From Arthrobacter ulcerisalmonis (lineage in GTDB: Bacteria; Actinomycetota; Actinomycetes; Actinomycetales; Micrococcaceae): 64,000 nt of DNA. Shown one piece after another: positions 32,622 through 42,679 of the stretch; within the stretch, counting starts at the first letter, position 1; each line of letters opens with the position of its first letter. The notes beneath the pieces are model-generated. The model searched no databases. It was not told where the DNA came from and saw only the letters and a list, made by a program, of their open reading frames with translations. The stretch is taken from the NCBI RefSeq assembly GCF_900609065.1, contig NZ_UXAU01000040.1, forward strand, positions 65,766 to 129,765. Reading direction: 5' to 3'. Both the position numbers and the translations under genes were made by a program.

Positions 32622-34010
32622 GTGAAGAGCGCTGTCGAGAACCTCACCCCCACGCGGGTCAAGCTCAATGTTGAGGTTCCGTTTGAGGAACTGAAGCCCA
32701 GCATCGACTCGGCCTACAAGACCGTCGCTTCGCAGATCCAGGTCCCTGGTTTCCGTAAGGGCAAGGTTCCCGCCAAGCTCATCGACCAGCGCGTTGGCCG
32801 CGGCTACGTTCTGGAGACCGCCATCAACGACGGCCTCAACAACTGGTACCAGGCTGCTGTGCAGGAATCCGGCATCCGCCCGCTGAGCCGTCCCGAGGTT
32901 GAAATCACCGAGGTTCCGGACCCGTCTTCCACTGACGGTGTCTTGAAGTTCGCCGCGGAGGTTGACGTCCGTCCCGAGGTTGAACTGCCCGAGTACGCAG
33001 GCATTGCCGTTGAGGTTGCTGCTGCAGAGTCTTCCGACGAAGACGTGGACAAGGCGCTTGACGAACTGCGTGGCCGTTTCGGCACTCTGGTCTCCGTTGA
33101 CCGTCCGGCCGCCGACGCCGACTTCCTCACCATCGACATCACCGCCTCCATTGACGGCGAAGAAGTCGACACCGCCGCTGGTCTGTCCTACCAGGTGGGC
33201 GCCGGCACCATGCTTGAAGGCATGGACGAAGCCGTCACCGGCCTCAGCGCCGACGAAGACGCCATCTTCAACACCACCCTGGTGGGTGGCGACCACGCCG
33301 GCGAAGCCGCACAGGTCAAGGTTGTCGTCACCGCCGTCAAGGAGCGCGAGCTTCCCGAGGCCAACGACGACTTCGCCCAGCTGGCTTCCGAGTTCGACAC
33401 CCTTGCCGAACTGCGCGAGGACCTCGCCAAGCAGGCTGCTGAGTCCAAGGTTGTCGAGCAGGGCGTCGAAGCCCGCGACAAGGTCCTGGACAAGCTCGTT
33501 GAGCTGGTAGAGGTTCCTGTTCCGGATTCCATCGTTGAAGAGCAGCTGGAAGCACACTTCAAGGAAGGCAACGGCCACGGCGCCGGCGAGCACGACACCG
33601 AAGAGCACCGCGAAGAAATCCGCGTCAACACTGCCCGCGCTTTCCAGAACGAGATCATCCTCGACGCCATTGCCGAGAAGGAAGAAGTAGACGTCAGTCA
33701 GAGCGAGCTGATCGACTACATCGTTTCCTCCGCAAGCCAGTACGGCATGGACCCGAACCAGTTCGCGCAGCTCATCGACCAGAGCGGCCAGGTTCCCATG
33801 ATGGTTTCCGAGGTTCGCCGTCGCAAGGCCCTGGCAGTTGTCCTGGGCCAGGCCACCGTGACCGACGCCAACGGCAACGCCGTTGACCTCAGCGACTTTG
33901 TCCGCCCCGCAGGTGAGGCAGAAGCTGAAGCCGCTGCTGAAGCCCCCGAGGCTGAGGCTGTTGAGGCTGCCGAGGGTGAAAAGGACGAGGCGGCCGAGGC
34001 CAAGGCCTAG
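32622..34010 (+). CDS. tig: Trigger factor
   Basis: Ribosome-associated chaperone and peptidyl-prolyl isomerase. 462 residues from a GTG at 32622 with AGGAG upstream. The ribosome-binding domain carries the signature [15 protein letters not shown] near residue 40. The PPIase-like FKBP domain spans about 150-240 ([34 protein letters not shown]). A helical arm domain follows, and the last 40 residues are Ala/Glu-rich and disordered. Directly upstream of clpP1P2-clpX, a conserved order linking folding and proteolysis; a terminator separates them. Confidence 0.95.
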   Translation: MKSAVENLTPTRVKLNVEVPFEELKPSIDSAYKTVASQIQVPGFRKGKVPAKLIDQRVGRGYVLETAINDGLNNWYQAAVQESGIRPLSRPEVEITEVPDPSSTDGVLKFAAEVDVRPEVELPEYAGIAVEVAAAESSDEDVDKALDELRGRFGTLVSVDRPAADADFLTIDITASIDGEEVDTAAGLSYQVGAGTMLEGMDEAVTGLSADEDAIFNTTLVGGDHAGEAAQVKVVVTAVKERELPEANDDFAQLASEFDTLAELREDLAKQAAESKVVEQGVEARDKVLDKLVELVEVPVPDSIVEEQLEAHFKEGNGHGAGEHDTEEHREEIRVNTARAFQNEIILDAIAEKEEVDVSQSELIDYIVSSASQYGMDPNQFAQLIDQSGQVPMMVSEVRRRKALAVVLGQATVTDANGNAVDLSDFVRPAGEAEAEAAAEAPEAEAVEAAEGEKDEAAEAKA

Positions 34011-34025
34011 CCTCCACACGCATTC

Positions 34026-34064
34026 CAGAACGGCTCCCGGATCACTGATCTGGGAGCCGTTCTG
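34026..34064 (+). terminator. Terminator after tig
   Basis: CAGAACGGCTCCC / GGGAGCCGTTCTG, perfect 13-bp stem, 13-base loop. Follows the tig stop by 15 bases. T-run is poor (CGTTAATT). Confidence 0.75.
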
Positions 34065-34092
34065 CGTTAATTCCAGCCGACGCCACAGATCC

Positions 34093-34118
34093 TTCGCTGA
34101 TCGTGCGCCGTCAGCGAA
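34093..34118 (+). promoter_or_regulatory. ClgR-like operator before clpP1
   Basis: Perfect inverted repeat TTCGCTGA-N10-TCAGCGAA, 98 bp before the clpP1 start. CGCCGTCAGCG within it resembles the ClgR-type consensus CGCYNANRGCG with one mismatch. ClgR activates clpP1P2 operons in Streptomyces, Corynebacterium and Mycobacterium. Assigned by motif and location only. Confidence 0.5.
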
Positions 34119-34215
34119 CAGCCCACAAAGCGCGAACAATTCACTGCGGAAAGCGGTTAGTGTCCAAGTAGTGATTTTCAGTGATGTCACCGTCACCAGC
34201 GAGAGGTAAGCAAAC

Positions 34216-34860
34216 ATGTCACAGCACCCACAGACACCCCGGATGGCGACTGTCGATCCTGCAGCGCAGGACAGCTACATCTACAACCGGCTCCTCAAGG
34301 AGCGGATCATCTGGTTGGGCTCGGAGGTGCGTGACGATAACGCCAACGCCATCTGCTCCCAGCTGCTGCTCCTCTCCGCGGAGAACCCGGAAAAGGACAT
34401 CTACCTTTACATCAACTCGCCCGGTGGTTCGGTCACCGCCGGGATGGCCATCTACGACACCATGCAGTTCATCCCGAACGACGTTGTCACCGTGGCAACC
34501 GGCCTGGCAGCATCCATGGGCCAGTTCCTCCTGTCCTCGGGCACCAAGGGCAAGCGCTACGCAACTCCCAACGCCCGAGTCCTGATGCACCAGCCGTCAG
34601 GCGGCATCGGCGGAACGGCCTCGGACATCAAGATCCAGGCCGAGCTCATCCTGCACATGAAGAAGGTCATGGCCGAACTGACCGCAGAGCAGACCGGCCA
34701 GACGGTGGAGACCATCCTTCGCGACAACGACCGCGACAAGTGGTTCACCGCAGAGGAAGCCCTCGCCTACGGGTTCTTCGACAAGATCGCAGCCCAGGCT
34801 GGAGCCGTTGCAGGCGGCGGCGGAACCTCCAACGCCAGCGGCAGCACCGCCCAGAACTAA
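34216..34860 (+). CDS. clpP1: ATP-dependent Clp protease proteolytic subunit 1
   Basis: 214-residue serine peptidase. The nucleophile Ser100 lies in [14 protein letters not shown], and His125 in [11 protein letters not shown]; the triad aspartate follows in the helix after the handle domain. Forms heptameric rings that, in actinobacteria, pair with ClpP2 and dock ClpX or ClpC. GAGAGGTAAGCAAAC gives the ribosome-binding site before the ATG. The clpP2 gene starts 41 bases on, so the two are co-translated. The C-terminal Gly/Ser-rich tail is disordered. Confidence 0.96.
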   Translation: MSQHPQTPRMATVDPAAQDSYIYNRLLKERIIWLGSEVRDDNANAICSQLLLLSAENPEKDIYLYINSPGGSVTAGMAIYDTMQFIPNDVVTVATGLAASMGQFLLSSGTKGKRYATPNARVLMHQPSGGIGGTASDIKIQAELILHMKKVMAELTAEQTGQTVETILRDNDRDKWFTAEEALAYGFFDKIAAQAGAVAGGGGTSNASGSTAQN

Positions 34861-34901
34861 CCCGGCATTCGACGAACACTTCAGATCAGGAGCCCAGAAT
34901 C

Positions 34902-35561
34902 ATGAATTACAACTTCGGCTCGACTGCCGGAAACCTTCCGACCAGCCGCTACGTCCTGCCCCAGTTCGAGGAGCGCACGCCTTACGGCTTCAAGCGCCAG
35001 GACCCGTATACCAAGCTCTTCGAGGACCGCATCATCTTCCTCGGTGTCCAGGTGGATGACGCTTCCGCCGATGACGTCATGGCCCAGCTGCTGGTCCTTG
35101 AGTCGACGGACCCGGACCGCGACATCACCCTGTACATCAACTCCCCGGGTGGTTCCTTCACGGCCATGACGGCTATCTACGACACCATGCAGTACATCCG
35201 GCCGGAAATCCAGACCGTCTGCCTGGGCCAGGCTGCCAGTGCCGCTGCGGTGCTGCTGGCCGCCGGAACGCCGGGCAAGCGACTGGCGTTGCCTAACGCC
35301 CGCGTCCTCATCCACCAGCCGGCATTGTCCGGTGGCCAGGGTGGCCAGGCCTCCGACCTGGAAATCCAGGCGGCCGAGGTCATGCGGATGCGTTCATGGC
35401 TCGAAGACACGCTGGCCCACCATTCGGGCCGGACCTCCGAGCAGGTCAACAACGACATTGAGCGGGACAAGATCCTGACCGCCGCCGAGGCCCTTGATTA
35501 CGGCCTGATCGACCAGGTACTCGACTCGCGCAAGATCAAGCCGCAGGCGATTGCCCGCTAG
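34902..35561 (+). CDS. clpP2: ATP-dependent Clp protease proteolytic subunit 2
   Basis: 219 residues from the ATG at 34902 ([20 protein letters not shown]). Ser113 in [14 protein letters not shown] and His138 in [12 protein letters not shown] are the catalytic pair. In actinobacteria the ClpP1 and ClpP2 rings form a mixed tetradecamer, and ClpX docks mainly on ClpP2. The 41-base gap to clpP1 contains ATCAGGAGCCC as ribosome-binding site. A terminator follows, so clpX is likely to have its own promoter. Confidence 0.96.
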   Translation: MNYNFGSTAGNLPTSRYVLPQFEERTPYGFKRQDPYTKLFEDRIIFLGVQVDDASADDVMAQLLVLESTDPDRDITLYINSPGGSFTAMTAIYDTMQYIRPEIQTVCLGQAASAAAVLLAAGTPGKRLALPNARVLIHQPALSGGQGGQASDLEIQAAEVMRMRSWLEDTLAHHSGRTSEQVNNDIERDKILTAAEALDYGLIDQVLDSRKIKPQAIAR

Positions 35562-35574
35562 CAGCGCACCAACA

Positions 35575-35612
35575 AGGCCGGTGGAGCCACGTCATGTGGC
35601 CCACCGGCCTTT
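35575..35612 (+). terminator. Terminator between clpP2 and clpX
   Basis: AAGGCCGGTGG at 35575-35585 pairs with CCACCGGCCTT at 35602-35612; the loop itself contains a GCCAC/GTGGC stem. Followed by TGCC, so only a short U-run. Confidence 0.7.
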
Positions 35613-35738
35613 GCCTTCCACGCTTTGGGGCCGAATGTGACCTAAAGTGGAAGGAGTCATTGTGGGTCTCAGCCGCAATGATGGTTCCAGCACCGGTGCA
35701 AGGCTGCCCGGCAGCAAGATACTCAAAGGGGTTTCCAT

Positions 35739-37019
35739 ATGGCTCGGATTGGCGAGACCACGGATCTGCTGAAGTGCTCATTCTGCGGAAAGAGCCAGAA
35801 GCAGGTCCGCAAGCTCATTGCCGGACCCGGCGTCTATATCTGCGATGAGTGCATCGAACTGTGCAACGAGATCATCGAAGAGGAACTCGCTGAGGTCGCT
35901 GACCTTGGCAGTTTTGAACTCCCCAAGCCCCGCGAGATTTTCGACTTCCTGCAGGAATACGTCATTGGCCAGGAACCCGCCAAGCGCTCCCTCGCAGTTG
36001 CCGTCTACAACCATTACAAGCGGATCCAGTCCGGGCACGCCACCAAATCCGGCACCCTCGCCGAGGGCGGACACCATGACGACGTTGAGATCGCCAAGTC
36101 GAACATCCTTCTGATCGGGCCCACCGGCTGTGGCAAAACCTACCTGGCGCAGACCCTCGCCCGCCGGCTCAACGTACCGTTCGCCGTCGCGGATGCCACA
36201 GCCCTCACGGAGGCCGGCTACGTCGGCGAAGACGTCGAGAACATACTCCTCAAGCTCATCCAGGCCGCTGACTATGACGTCAAGAAAGCTGAGCAGGGGA
36301 TCATCTACATTGACGAGATCGACAAGATCTCGCGCAAGAGCGAAAACCCGTCCATTACCCGTGACGTCTCTGGCGAAGGTGTGCAGCAGGCGCTGCTGAA
36401 GATCCTGGAAGGCACTGTCGCTTCCGTTCCGCCTCAGGGCGGACGCAAGCACCCGCACCAGGAATTCATCCAGATCGACACCACCAACGTACTCTTCATC
36501 GTTGCTGGCGCTTTCGCGGGGCTTGAAGAAATCATCGGTTCCCGCTCCGGACGCAAGGGCATCGGGTTTGGTGCGCCGCTGAACGAGGCCAGCAATAAGG
36601 TGGACTCCTACGGTGAGGTGATGCCTGAGGATCTGCTCAAGTTTGGTTTGATCCCCGAGTTCATCGGCCGGCTCCCCGTCATCACCACCGTGTCCAATCT
36701 GGACCGGGATGCGCTCATCCAGATTCTCTCCACGCCGAAGAACGCCCTAGTCAAGCAGTACCAGAAAATGTTCCAGATCGACGGTGCCGAGCTCGTTTTC
36801 GACGACGCAGCACTCGACGCCATCGCGGACCAGGCGCTGGACCGTGGCACCGGTGCCCGTGGCCTGCGGGCGATCATGGAGGAAGTCTTGCTGCCCGTGA
36901 TGTTCGATCTGCCCAGTCGCGAGGACGTGGCCAGCGTGGTGATCACCGAGGACGTGGTCCTCAAGGGCGCCGAGCCTACCTTGGTGCCGCACGTCACCAA
37001 GCGCCGCAAGTCTGCCTGA
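35739..37019 (+). CDS. clpX: ATP-dependent Clp protease ATP-binding subunit ClpX
   Basis: 426-residue AAA+ unfoldase that feeds substrates to ClpP1P2. The N-terminal zinc domain is [14 protein letters not shown] ... [10 protein letters not shown] (residues 10-40). Walker A GPTGCGKT near residue 127, Walker [11 protein letters not shown] near 188 and sensor/IGF-type loop region ([14 protein letters not shown]) follow. The C-terminal helical lid includes [14 protein letters not shown]. 177 bp upstream separate it from clpP2. Confidence 0.97.
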   Translation: MARIGETTDLLKCSFCGKSQKQVRKLIAGPGVYICDECIELCNEIIEEELAEVADLGSFELPKPREIFDFLQEYVIGQEPAKRSLAVAVYNHYKRIQSGHATKSGTLAEGGHHDDVEIAKSNILLIGPTGCGKTYLAQTLARRLNVPFAVADATALTEAGYVGEDVENILLKLIQAADYDVKKAEQGIIYIDEIDKISRKSENPSITRDVSGEGVQQALLKILEGTVASVPPQGGRKHPHQEFIQIDTTNVLFIVAGAFAGLEEIIGSRSGRKGIGFGAPLNEASNKVDSYGEVMPEDLLKFGLIPEFIGRLPVITTVSNLDRDALIQILSTPKNALVKQYQKMFQIDGAELVFDDAALDAIADQALDRGTGARGLRAIMEEVLLPVMFDLPSREDVASVVITEDVVLKGAEPTLVPHVTKRRKSA

Positions 37020-37084
37020 TCTGATCTTCCCCCCGATCTACTGCCGCCTGCTGGGCGGCAACCTCCCCACGGAAGGACCCTCCC

Positions 37085-37699
37085 ATGACTGAAACTGCCC
37101 CGAACAAGGCCGACTTCTGGTTTGATCCGCTCTGCCCCTTCGCCTGGGTGACCTCCCGCTGGATCGGTGAAGTGGAGTCCGTCCGCGATATCACCACCGA
37201 ATGGCACGTGATGAGCCTGGCCGTCCTCAACGAAGGCCGCGACCTGGATCCCAAGTACCGTGAACTCATGGACAACGCGTGGGGCATGGTGCGGGTCATC
37301 ACCGCGGCCAAGGAAGCCCACGGACCCGGCGTGGTCAAGGATCTCTACGACGCCATGGGCACCCAGATTCACGACGGCGGCCAGAAGGACTTCGCCGTGG
37401 TGATCAAGGAAGCACTGTCCACCGTGGGACTGCCGGCCGAGCTTGCAGAAGCTGCCGATACCGACGCCCACGACGCCCAGCTCCGGGCCAGCCACGAAGA
37501 AGGAATCTCGCTGGTCGGCCAGGATGTCGGCACACCCGTGGTGGCCTTCAACGGAACCGCATTCTTCGGCCCGGTCCTGACCCGCATCCCCCGCGGCGAG
37601 GTGGCTGGCACGCTGTGGGACGCCACCACCACCCTGGCCTCCTACCCGCACTTCTTCGAAATCAAGCGCAGCCGGACCGAAAGCCCCGAATTCGACTGA
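37085..37699 (+). CDS. DsbA-family protein, Rv2466c-like, with CPFA instead of CPWC
   Basis: 204 residues. Very similar in layout to mycobacterial Rv2466c, a mycothiol-dependent reductase: DFWFDPLCPFAWVTSRW near 10-26, WHVMSLAVLNEGRDLDPKYR near 40-60, VGTPVVAFNGTAFFGPVL near 144-161 and the C-terminal ASYPHFFEIKRSRTE. The family's active site is CPWC; here Cys17 is kept but the second cysteine is Ala20, so a classic dithiol mechanism is not possible. A one-cysteine mechanism with mycothiol remains possible. Follows clpX by 65 bp. Confidence 0.85.
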   Translation: MTETAPNKADFWFDPLCPFAWVTSRWIGEVESVRDITTEWHVMSLAVLNEGRDLDPKYRELMDNAWGMVRVITAAKEAHGPGVVKDLYDAMGTQIHDGGQKDFAVVIKEALSTVGLPAELAEAADTDAHDAQLRASHEEGISLVGQDVGTPVVAFNGTAFFGPVLTRIPRGEVAGTLWDATTTLASYPHFFEIKRSRTESPEFD

Positions 37700-38028
37700 C
37701 ACTCACCTGCTGGCTTTCCACCACATAAGGACCCGGCCGGAACTACACTCGTGTAGTTCTGGCTGGGCCCTTGTTTTTGTTGTGGTGCAGGACAAGAATT
37801 GCTGCTACCCACTTCGAAAGAAGTGAGACGCAGGAGCCAAAGATTCAGTGATATGCATCCGACGCAGCCACCGGCACAGTCAGATGTGAGCTATCCGTGA
37901 CGGGGTAGGAAGACCTGAATATCGGCGGATCCCGCCAGACCATCAAAGCGTCACCAGATGGCCGAAAGTCGAAGCCCCACCAACGGCGAAACGCTGATGG
38001 GGCTTCCCCTTTGCCCAAAAACTGGTGC
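37700..38028. other. 329-bp gene-free region with two terminators
   Basis: Plus-strand terminator at 37729-37770 (GGACCCGGCCGGAACTACAC and partner, with mismatches near the base) followed by TTGTTTTTGTTG, serving the Rv2466c-like gene. A second hairpin at 37971-38006 (GAAGCCCC ... GGGGCTTC) lies 22 bases after the valS stop on the minus strand. Between them, 37785-37965, I see no gene or known RNA. Confidence 0.7.
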
Positions 38029-40647
38029 TCAGGCCTTCGCAGGCTCCTCGGTGGCGAGCACCACGTCGCTGACGGTGAGTTCGCCGTCGCCCACCACCAG
38101 GGCGATGTCGCGGGCGTTGGCAGCCGCCTTCAGATCGGACAGGCCGGCCTCGAGCTGCGCGGTCAAAGCAGCAGACGCCGCGATGGTGCCGGAGATGACC
38201 TCGGTGCGCTGCTTGACCTTTGCCTCAGACTTCGCCTTCCGGACACCGCTCAGGGCAAGCCCCACGGTGGCCAGCATGGCGGTGTCGCCGCCGGGAACGT
38301 CCAGGGCCGTTGGCCATTCGGCGCGGTGCACCGATCCTGTGCGCCACCAGCTCCAGACCTCTTCGGTCGCGAAGGGCAAGAATGGGGCGAAGAGCCGCAG
38401 CAAGGTATCGAGCGTGGTGGCCAGGGCGGCCAACACCGAGGCTTGTTCGGCCTCGCCGGCGGCACCATAGGCGCGGTCCTTGATGAGCTCAACATAGTCG
38501 TCGGTGAACTGCCAGAAGAAGCTCTCGGTGATCTGCAGGGCACGGGCGTAGTCGTAGTTGGCGAAGGCCTTGGTGGACTGCTCCACCACCTCCGCCAGCT
38601 GCGCCAGAACTGCCCGGTCCAAGGAATTGGTCAACGGCGCCAAGTCACTGGAAAGGACGGAGTTTTCGGTGGCGCCCAAGTTGAGCACAAACTTCGACGC
38701 GTTCAGCAGCTTGATGGCCAGGCGGCGGCCGATCTTCATCTGCGCAATTTCGTAGGCCGTGTCCGCACCGAGCTTGGCCGAGGCCGCCCAGTAGCGGACG
38801 GCGTCCGAACCGTATTCGTTCAGGACGTCTGTGGGGACCACCACGTTGCCCTTGGACTTGGACATCTTCTTCCGGTCTGGATCCAGGATCCAGCCAGAGA
38901 TCGCGGCGTGCTTCCACGGAGCGGAATCCAACAGGGCATCGGCGCGGACGGCGGAGGAGAACAGCCAGGTCCTGATGATGTCGTGGCCCTGCGGCCGCAG
39001 GTCGAACGGGTAGACCTTGGCGAGCAGGTCCTCGTCCCGGCTCCAGCCACCCACAATCTGCGGGGTCAGCGACGAGGTTGCCCACGTGTCCAGCACGTCC
39101 GCGTCGCCGATGAAGCCGCCGGGGATGTTCCGCTGCGCTTCCTCGTAGCCGGGTGCCGCGTCTGCGGCGGGGTCCACCGGAAGCTGCTGGTCGGCAGGCA
39201 GGATCGGTGCGTCGTAGTTCGGGTTGCCGTCGGCGTCCAGCGGGTACCAGACCGGGATCGGCACACCGAAGAACCGCTGACGGGAGACCAGCCAGTCGCC
39301 GTTGAGCCCGGAGATCCAGTTCTCGTACCGGGAGCGCATGAACGCGGGGTGGAAGTCGATGTCCTGGCCGCGGCTGATCAACCGCTCGCGGCGGTCGGCG
39401 TCGCGGCCACCATTGCGGAGGTACCACTGGCGCGAGGAGACAACTTCCAAGGGCTTGTCACCCTTTTCGAAGAAGTTCACCGGGTGCATGATCTTCTTGG
39501 GTTCGCCGTCCAGGAGGTCTTCCGCGGCGAGGAGTTCCACCACTGCTTCCTTGGCGCTGAAGACGGTCTTGCCGGCAATCTTGGCGTACGCCTCCTGGCC
39601 TGAGGCAGTGGTGATCCAGTCCGGGGTGTCGCCAATGATGCGGCCGTCCCGGCCCACAATGGCGCGGGTGGGCAGTTGCAGTTCGCGCCACCAGGTCACA
39701 TCGGTGAGGTCACCGAACGTGCACACCATGGCAATGCCTGAGCCCTTGTCGGGCTTGGCCAGCGGGTGCGGCCGGACCTCAACCTCGACGCCGAAGACGG
39801 GTGAGGTGACCTTCTTGCCGAACAGCGGCTGGTACCGCTCGTCGTCGGGGTTCGCCACCAGCGCGGCGCACGCGGCCAGGAGTTCGGGCCGGGTGGTCTC
39901 GATGAAAATCTTTTCGCCGTCTTCGGTGAAGAACGGGTACCGGTAGTAGGCGCCGGCCACCTCGCGGTCCTCGAGTTCGGCCTGCGCCACTGCTGTGCGG
40001 AACGTGACGTCCCAGAGCGTGGGAGCCTCTGCCATGTAGGCGTCGCCGTTGGTCAGGTTCGCCAGGAAGGCGCGCTGGGAGATGGCCCGGGAGGTGTCAT
40101 CGATGGTGCGGTACGTCAGGTTCCAGTCCACGGACAGGCCCAGCGTCTGGAAGAGGTTCTCGAAGATCTTCTCGTCTTCAACCGCGAGCTCTTCGCAGAG
40201 TTCAATGAAGTTCCGGCGCGAGACCACATCGAAGTCGCGCTGGTTCTTGGCCGGCTCGGCCGGCGGCCGGTAGCCCTGGTTATAGGGGATGGTGGGATCG
40301 CAGCGGACGCCGTAGTAGTTCTGGACGCGGCGTTCGGTGGGCAGGCCGTTGTCATCCCAGCCCATGGGGTAGAAGACGTTCTTGCCGGTCATCCGCTGGT
40401 AGCGGGCCAGCACGTCTGTCTGCGTGTAGGAGAACATGTGTCCCACGTGCAGCGAACCGGATGCAGTGGGCGGGGGAGTGTCGATCGAGTAGACGTCCTC
40501 CCGGGTGGTGTTGGGGTTGAACGTGTAGGTGCCTTCGCTCAACCAGCGCTGCGTCAGGGCAGCTTCAAGGCCCTCGAGGGCCGGCTTGTCGGGAACGTTC
40601 GTGGGCGCGGTGGAGGGCGTGTCTGTACCCTGAGTGTTTTCAGCCAT
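38029..40647 (-). CDS. valS: Valine-tRNA ligase
   Basis: 872-residue class I synthetase charging tRNA-Val. HIGH-type GSLHVGHMFSYTQTD near residue 60 and KKMSKSKGNVVVP near 595 form the ATP site; the CP1 editing domain lies between about 200 and 350. The C-terminus (ARDIALVVGDGELT...) is the coiled-coil arm region, somewhat shorter than in E. coli. The ATG at 40647 is the clear start. Divergent from the SDR gene by 113 bp. No T-box found upstream, in contrast to ileS. Confidence 0.96.
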   Translation of the reverse strand: MAENTQGTDTPSTAPTNVPDKPALEGLEAALTQRWLSEGTYTFNPNTTREDVYSIDTPPPTASGSLHVGHMFSYTQTDVLARYQRMTGKNVFYPMGWDDNGLPTERRVQNYYGVRCDPTIPYNQGYRPPAEPAKNQRDFDVVSRRNFIELCEELAVEDEKIFENLFQTLGLSVDWNLTYRTIDDTSRAISQRAFLANLTNGDAYMAEAPTLWDVTFRTAVAQAELEDREVAGAYYRYPFFTEDGEKIFIETTRPELLAACAALVANPDDERYQPLFGKKVTSPVFGVEVEVRPHPLAKPDKGSGIAMVCTFGDLTDVTWWRELQLPTRAIVGRDGRIIGDTPDWITTASGQEAYAKIAGKTVFSAKEAVVELLAAEDLLDGEPKKIMHPVNFFEKGDKPLEVVSSRQWYLRNGGRDADRRERLISRGQDIDFHPAFMRSRYENWISGLNGDWLVSRQRFFGVPIPVWYPLDADGNPNYDAPILPADQQLPVDPAADAAPGYEEAQRNIPGGFIGDADVLDTWATSSLTPQIVGGWSRDEDLLAKVYPFDLRPQGHDIIRTWLFSSAVRADALLDSAPWKHAAISGWILDPDRKKMSKSKGNVVVPTDVLNEYGSDAVRYWAASAKLGADTAYEIAQMKIGRRLAIKLLNASKFVLNLGATENSVLSSDLAPLTNSLDRAVLAQLAEVVEQSTKAFANYDYARALQITESFFWQFTDDYVELIKDRAYGAAGEAEQASVLAALATTLDTLLRLFAPFLPFATEEVWSWWRTGSVHRAEWPTALDVPGGDTAMLATVGLALSGVRKAKSEAKVKQRTEVISGTIAASAALTAQLEAGLSDLKAAANARDIALVVGDGELTVSDVVLATEEPAKA

Positions 40648-40760
40648 CTGCCAATTGTTTCATGCCCGGACGGCGCTCTCGACGGTCGCCGGCTGCTGCC
40701 AGATTCTGGTTCCCGTTCATCCGACGACACACAGCCAGGTGCCCCCGTTAGGGTGGTTTC

Positions 40761-41513
40761 ATGACTTCGAACGCGAACAAAGCAGCAGTAGTAACCGGCG
40801 CCAGCACGGGAATCGGTGAGGCTACCGTTAAAGCCCTCCGGGCGGAAGGCTGGACTGTCTTCGGCGTGGCGCGCCGCGCAGATCGGCTCGCCGCGCTGGC
40901 CGAGGCGACCGGCGCCGTCGCGATTCCTGCAGACATCACGGCCGACGGCGACGTGTCCAGCCTACTGGCGGCTGTCACCGAAGCCGGTGGCATTGACACC
41001 CTTGTCAACGTCGCGGGCGGCGCCCGCGGCGCCGACACGTTTGCAGAGGCCGATACCGAAGGGTGGGAATGGATGTTCCAGGTCAACGTCATTGGCACCA
41101 TGAAAATTACCAGGGCGTTCCTGCCCATGCTGCGGGAATCAGGTCAGGGCACCGTCCTGAACGTCACCTCCACCGCCGGACTGACGGCCTACGAAGGCGG
41201 CGCAGGCTACAACGCCGCTAAGTTCGCCGAGCGGGCCTTTACCAATGCCCTTCGCCTCGAAGAAGCGGAACACAACGTCCGCGTCATTGAGGTGGCACCA
41301 GGGTTGGTGCACACCGAAGAGTTCGCGCTCAATCGACTCGGTGACTCAGCCGCTGCCGCCAAGGTCTACCAGGGCGTGGCCAATCCGCTGACGGCCGAGG
41401 ACGTGGCGGACGTGCTGCGCTACGCCGTCACCGCCCCGCATCACGTGAACCTGGACCAGATTGTCATCCGGCCCCTGGCCCAGCCCGCCAACCACAAGTT
41501 GATTCGCAACTGA
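40761..41513 (+). CDS. Short-chain dehydrogenase/reductase
   Basis: 250-residue classical SDR. TGASTGIGEATV at 13-24 binds NAD(P). ITNVAGG-like LVNVAGGARGA near 85 and the catalytic VTSTAGLTAYEGGAGYNAAKFA (Ser near 136, YxxxK around 149-153) follow. The arginine at 39 (VARRADRLAAL) suggests NADP preference. Substrate unknown; the overall pattern is of the YdfG/serine-dehydrogenase-like group. Lies alone between valS and the EEP-family gene. Confidence 0.88.
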   Translation: MTSNANKAAVVTGASTGIGEATVKALRAEGWTVFGVARRADRLAALAEATGAVAIPADITADGDVSSLLAAVTEAGGIDTLVNVAGGARGADTFAEADTEGWEWMFQVNVIGTMKITRAFLPMLRESGQGTVLNVTSTAGLTAYEGGAGYNAAKFAERAFTNALRLEEAEHNVRVIEVAPGLVHTEEFALNRLGDSAAAAKVYQGVANPLTAEDVADVLRYAVTAPHHVNLDQIVIRPLAQPANHKLIRN

Positions 41514-41535
41514 TGTAGCGCCGTGGCCCCCGCGG

Positions 41536-42588
41536 TCAGCCGGGAAGCTGGAGCACGGCAACAACCGCTGCATGGTCAGTTCCCGGCAGTTGCACCGTTC
41601 GGTAGGACTGGACGGTGATGTCGGAGCTCACCAGGATGTGGTCCAGCGTGGTGTACGCGGGGAACGAGCTGTTGACCGGCCACGTGGGCTGCAACCCACC
41701 TCCCGTCGCCAGTGCCGCATCGGTAAACCCTGCCGAGAGGATGGAACGGAACTCCGGGTGGTCGACGGTGGCGTTAAAGTCGCCCAGCAGGATGGTTGCC
41801 GACGCCGGCTGGGAGAAGTACGCCAGCTCGGTTCGCCAGCGGGGGATGTGGCCGGGGCGGGGCGAATCGATGTGCACGGCTGTCACCTTTACCGGCGGGC
41901 CTGAGCTCGATCCGGGGTCCAGGGTGCCGGTGCTTTGGTTGAACTCGGACCCCGGCACCTTGCCACCTGACACCAGCGGCAACCGGGAAAACATGCCACT
42001 GCCGATGTCTTCCCAGTTCACGTCGGTCACCTTGTGCGGGAAAGCAGCATCGATCCCGGCGGCGTCCAGCGCCTCGAGGCTGAGCGGGCCCAGTTCCGGC
42101 AACGCCAGCAGGTCTACCTGATTCTCCTGTGCGGCGGCAAGGATGGCGGGAGCATCCCACCCTTTGCTGCCAATATTGAGCGCCATCACGGTCAGCGTTC
42201 GTTGGCTGGCAGGGGTGCCGGCTGCAGCGCTCGCTGCTGCCGGGGTGCCCAGCACGGGGATCACCCGGGGTGCGAGCATGACCGCCTGGGTGAGGAGGAC
42301 AGCCAGGACCACCACCGGAACCGCCACGGCGGCAGCTGGCCGACCCAACCGACGTCGTACGCTCCTGGCGCCGAGCAGGGCTGCCACCAGTGCCAGGACC
42401 GTCAGCGGCAGTGTCAGCGGGTAGCCCGAGAGGAGTTGCACCCATGGCGTGCCCACGTCCCAGACGTGGATCCGCAGCACCGTCAGGACGATCGCCGGCA
42501 GCGCCAGGGTGGTTGCCAACGCCCACCACCAGAGCGTCCGGCGCCAAGGATGGCGTGCCGGCGGGGAGTCGGGGGAGGGACGGCGCAT
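41536..42588 (-). CDS. Membrane-anchored endonuclease/exonuclease/phosphatase-family protein
   Basis: 350 residues from the ATG at 42588. Three N-terminal transmembrane segments (about 18-37, 49-70, 78-102: WWWALATTLALPAIVLTVL, LTLPLTVLALVAALLGA, AVAVPVVVLAVLLTQAV) lead to an extracytoplasmic domain with the EEP blocks LTVMALNIGSKGWD, DLLALPELG, TAVHIDSPRPG, ILLGDFNATVDHPEF and LDHILVSSDI ending with GTDHAAVVAVL. Catalytic His, Asp and Asn are all present, so it should be active on a phosphodiester or nucleic acid outside the membrane. Convergent with the SDR gene. Confidence 0.88.
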   Translation of the reverse strand: MRRPSPDSPPARHPWRRTLWWWALATTLALPAIVLTVLRIHVWDVGTPWVQLLSGYPLTLPLTVLALVAALLGARSVRRRLGRPAAAVAVPVVVLAVLLTQAVMLAPRVIPVLGTPAAASAAAGTPASQRTLTVMALNIGSKGWDAPAILAAAQENQVDLLALPELGPLSLEALDAAGIDAAFPHKVTDVNWEDIGSGMFSRLPLVSGGKVPGSEFNQSTGTLDPGSSSGPPVKVTAVHIDSPRPGHIPRWRTELAYFSQPASATILLGDFNATVDHPEFRSILSAGFTDAALATGGGLQPTWPVNSSFPAYTTLDHILVSSDITVQSYRTVQLPGTDHAAVVAVLQLPG

Positions 42589-42679
42589 GCGTTCATTATC
42601 CGATCCCGGGACCGATTCGACTGAACCGGGGCCCAGAATGGCGAACCGCCGCCGGGCCAGCGTAGACTGGGAACTGGCG

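Noticed and set aside
32532..34217. 561-codon minus-strand frame across tig
   Set aside because: Gly/Val-rich, antisense to trigger factor, no start signals or family.
37785..37965. Small structured RNA between the two terminators
   Set aside because: I could not find a consistent stem arrangement or known motif; left as unassigned gap.
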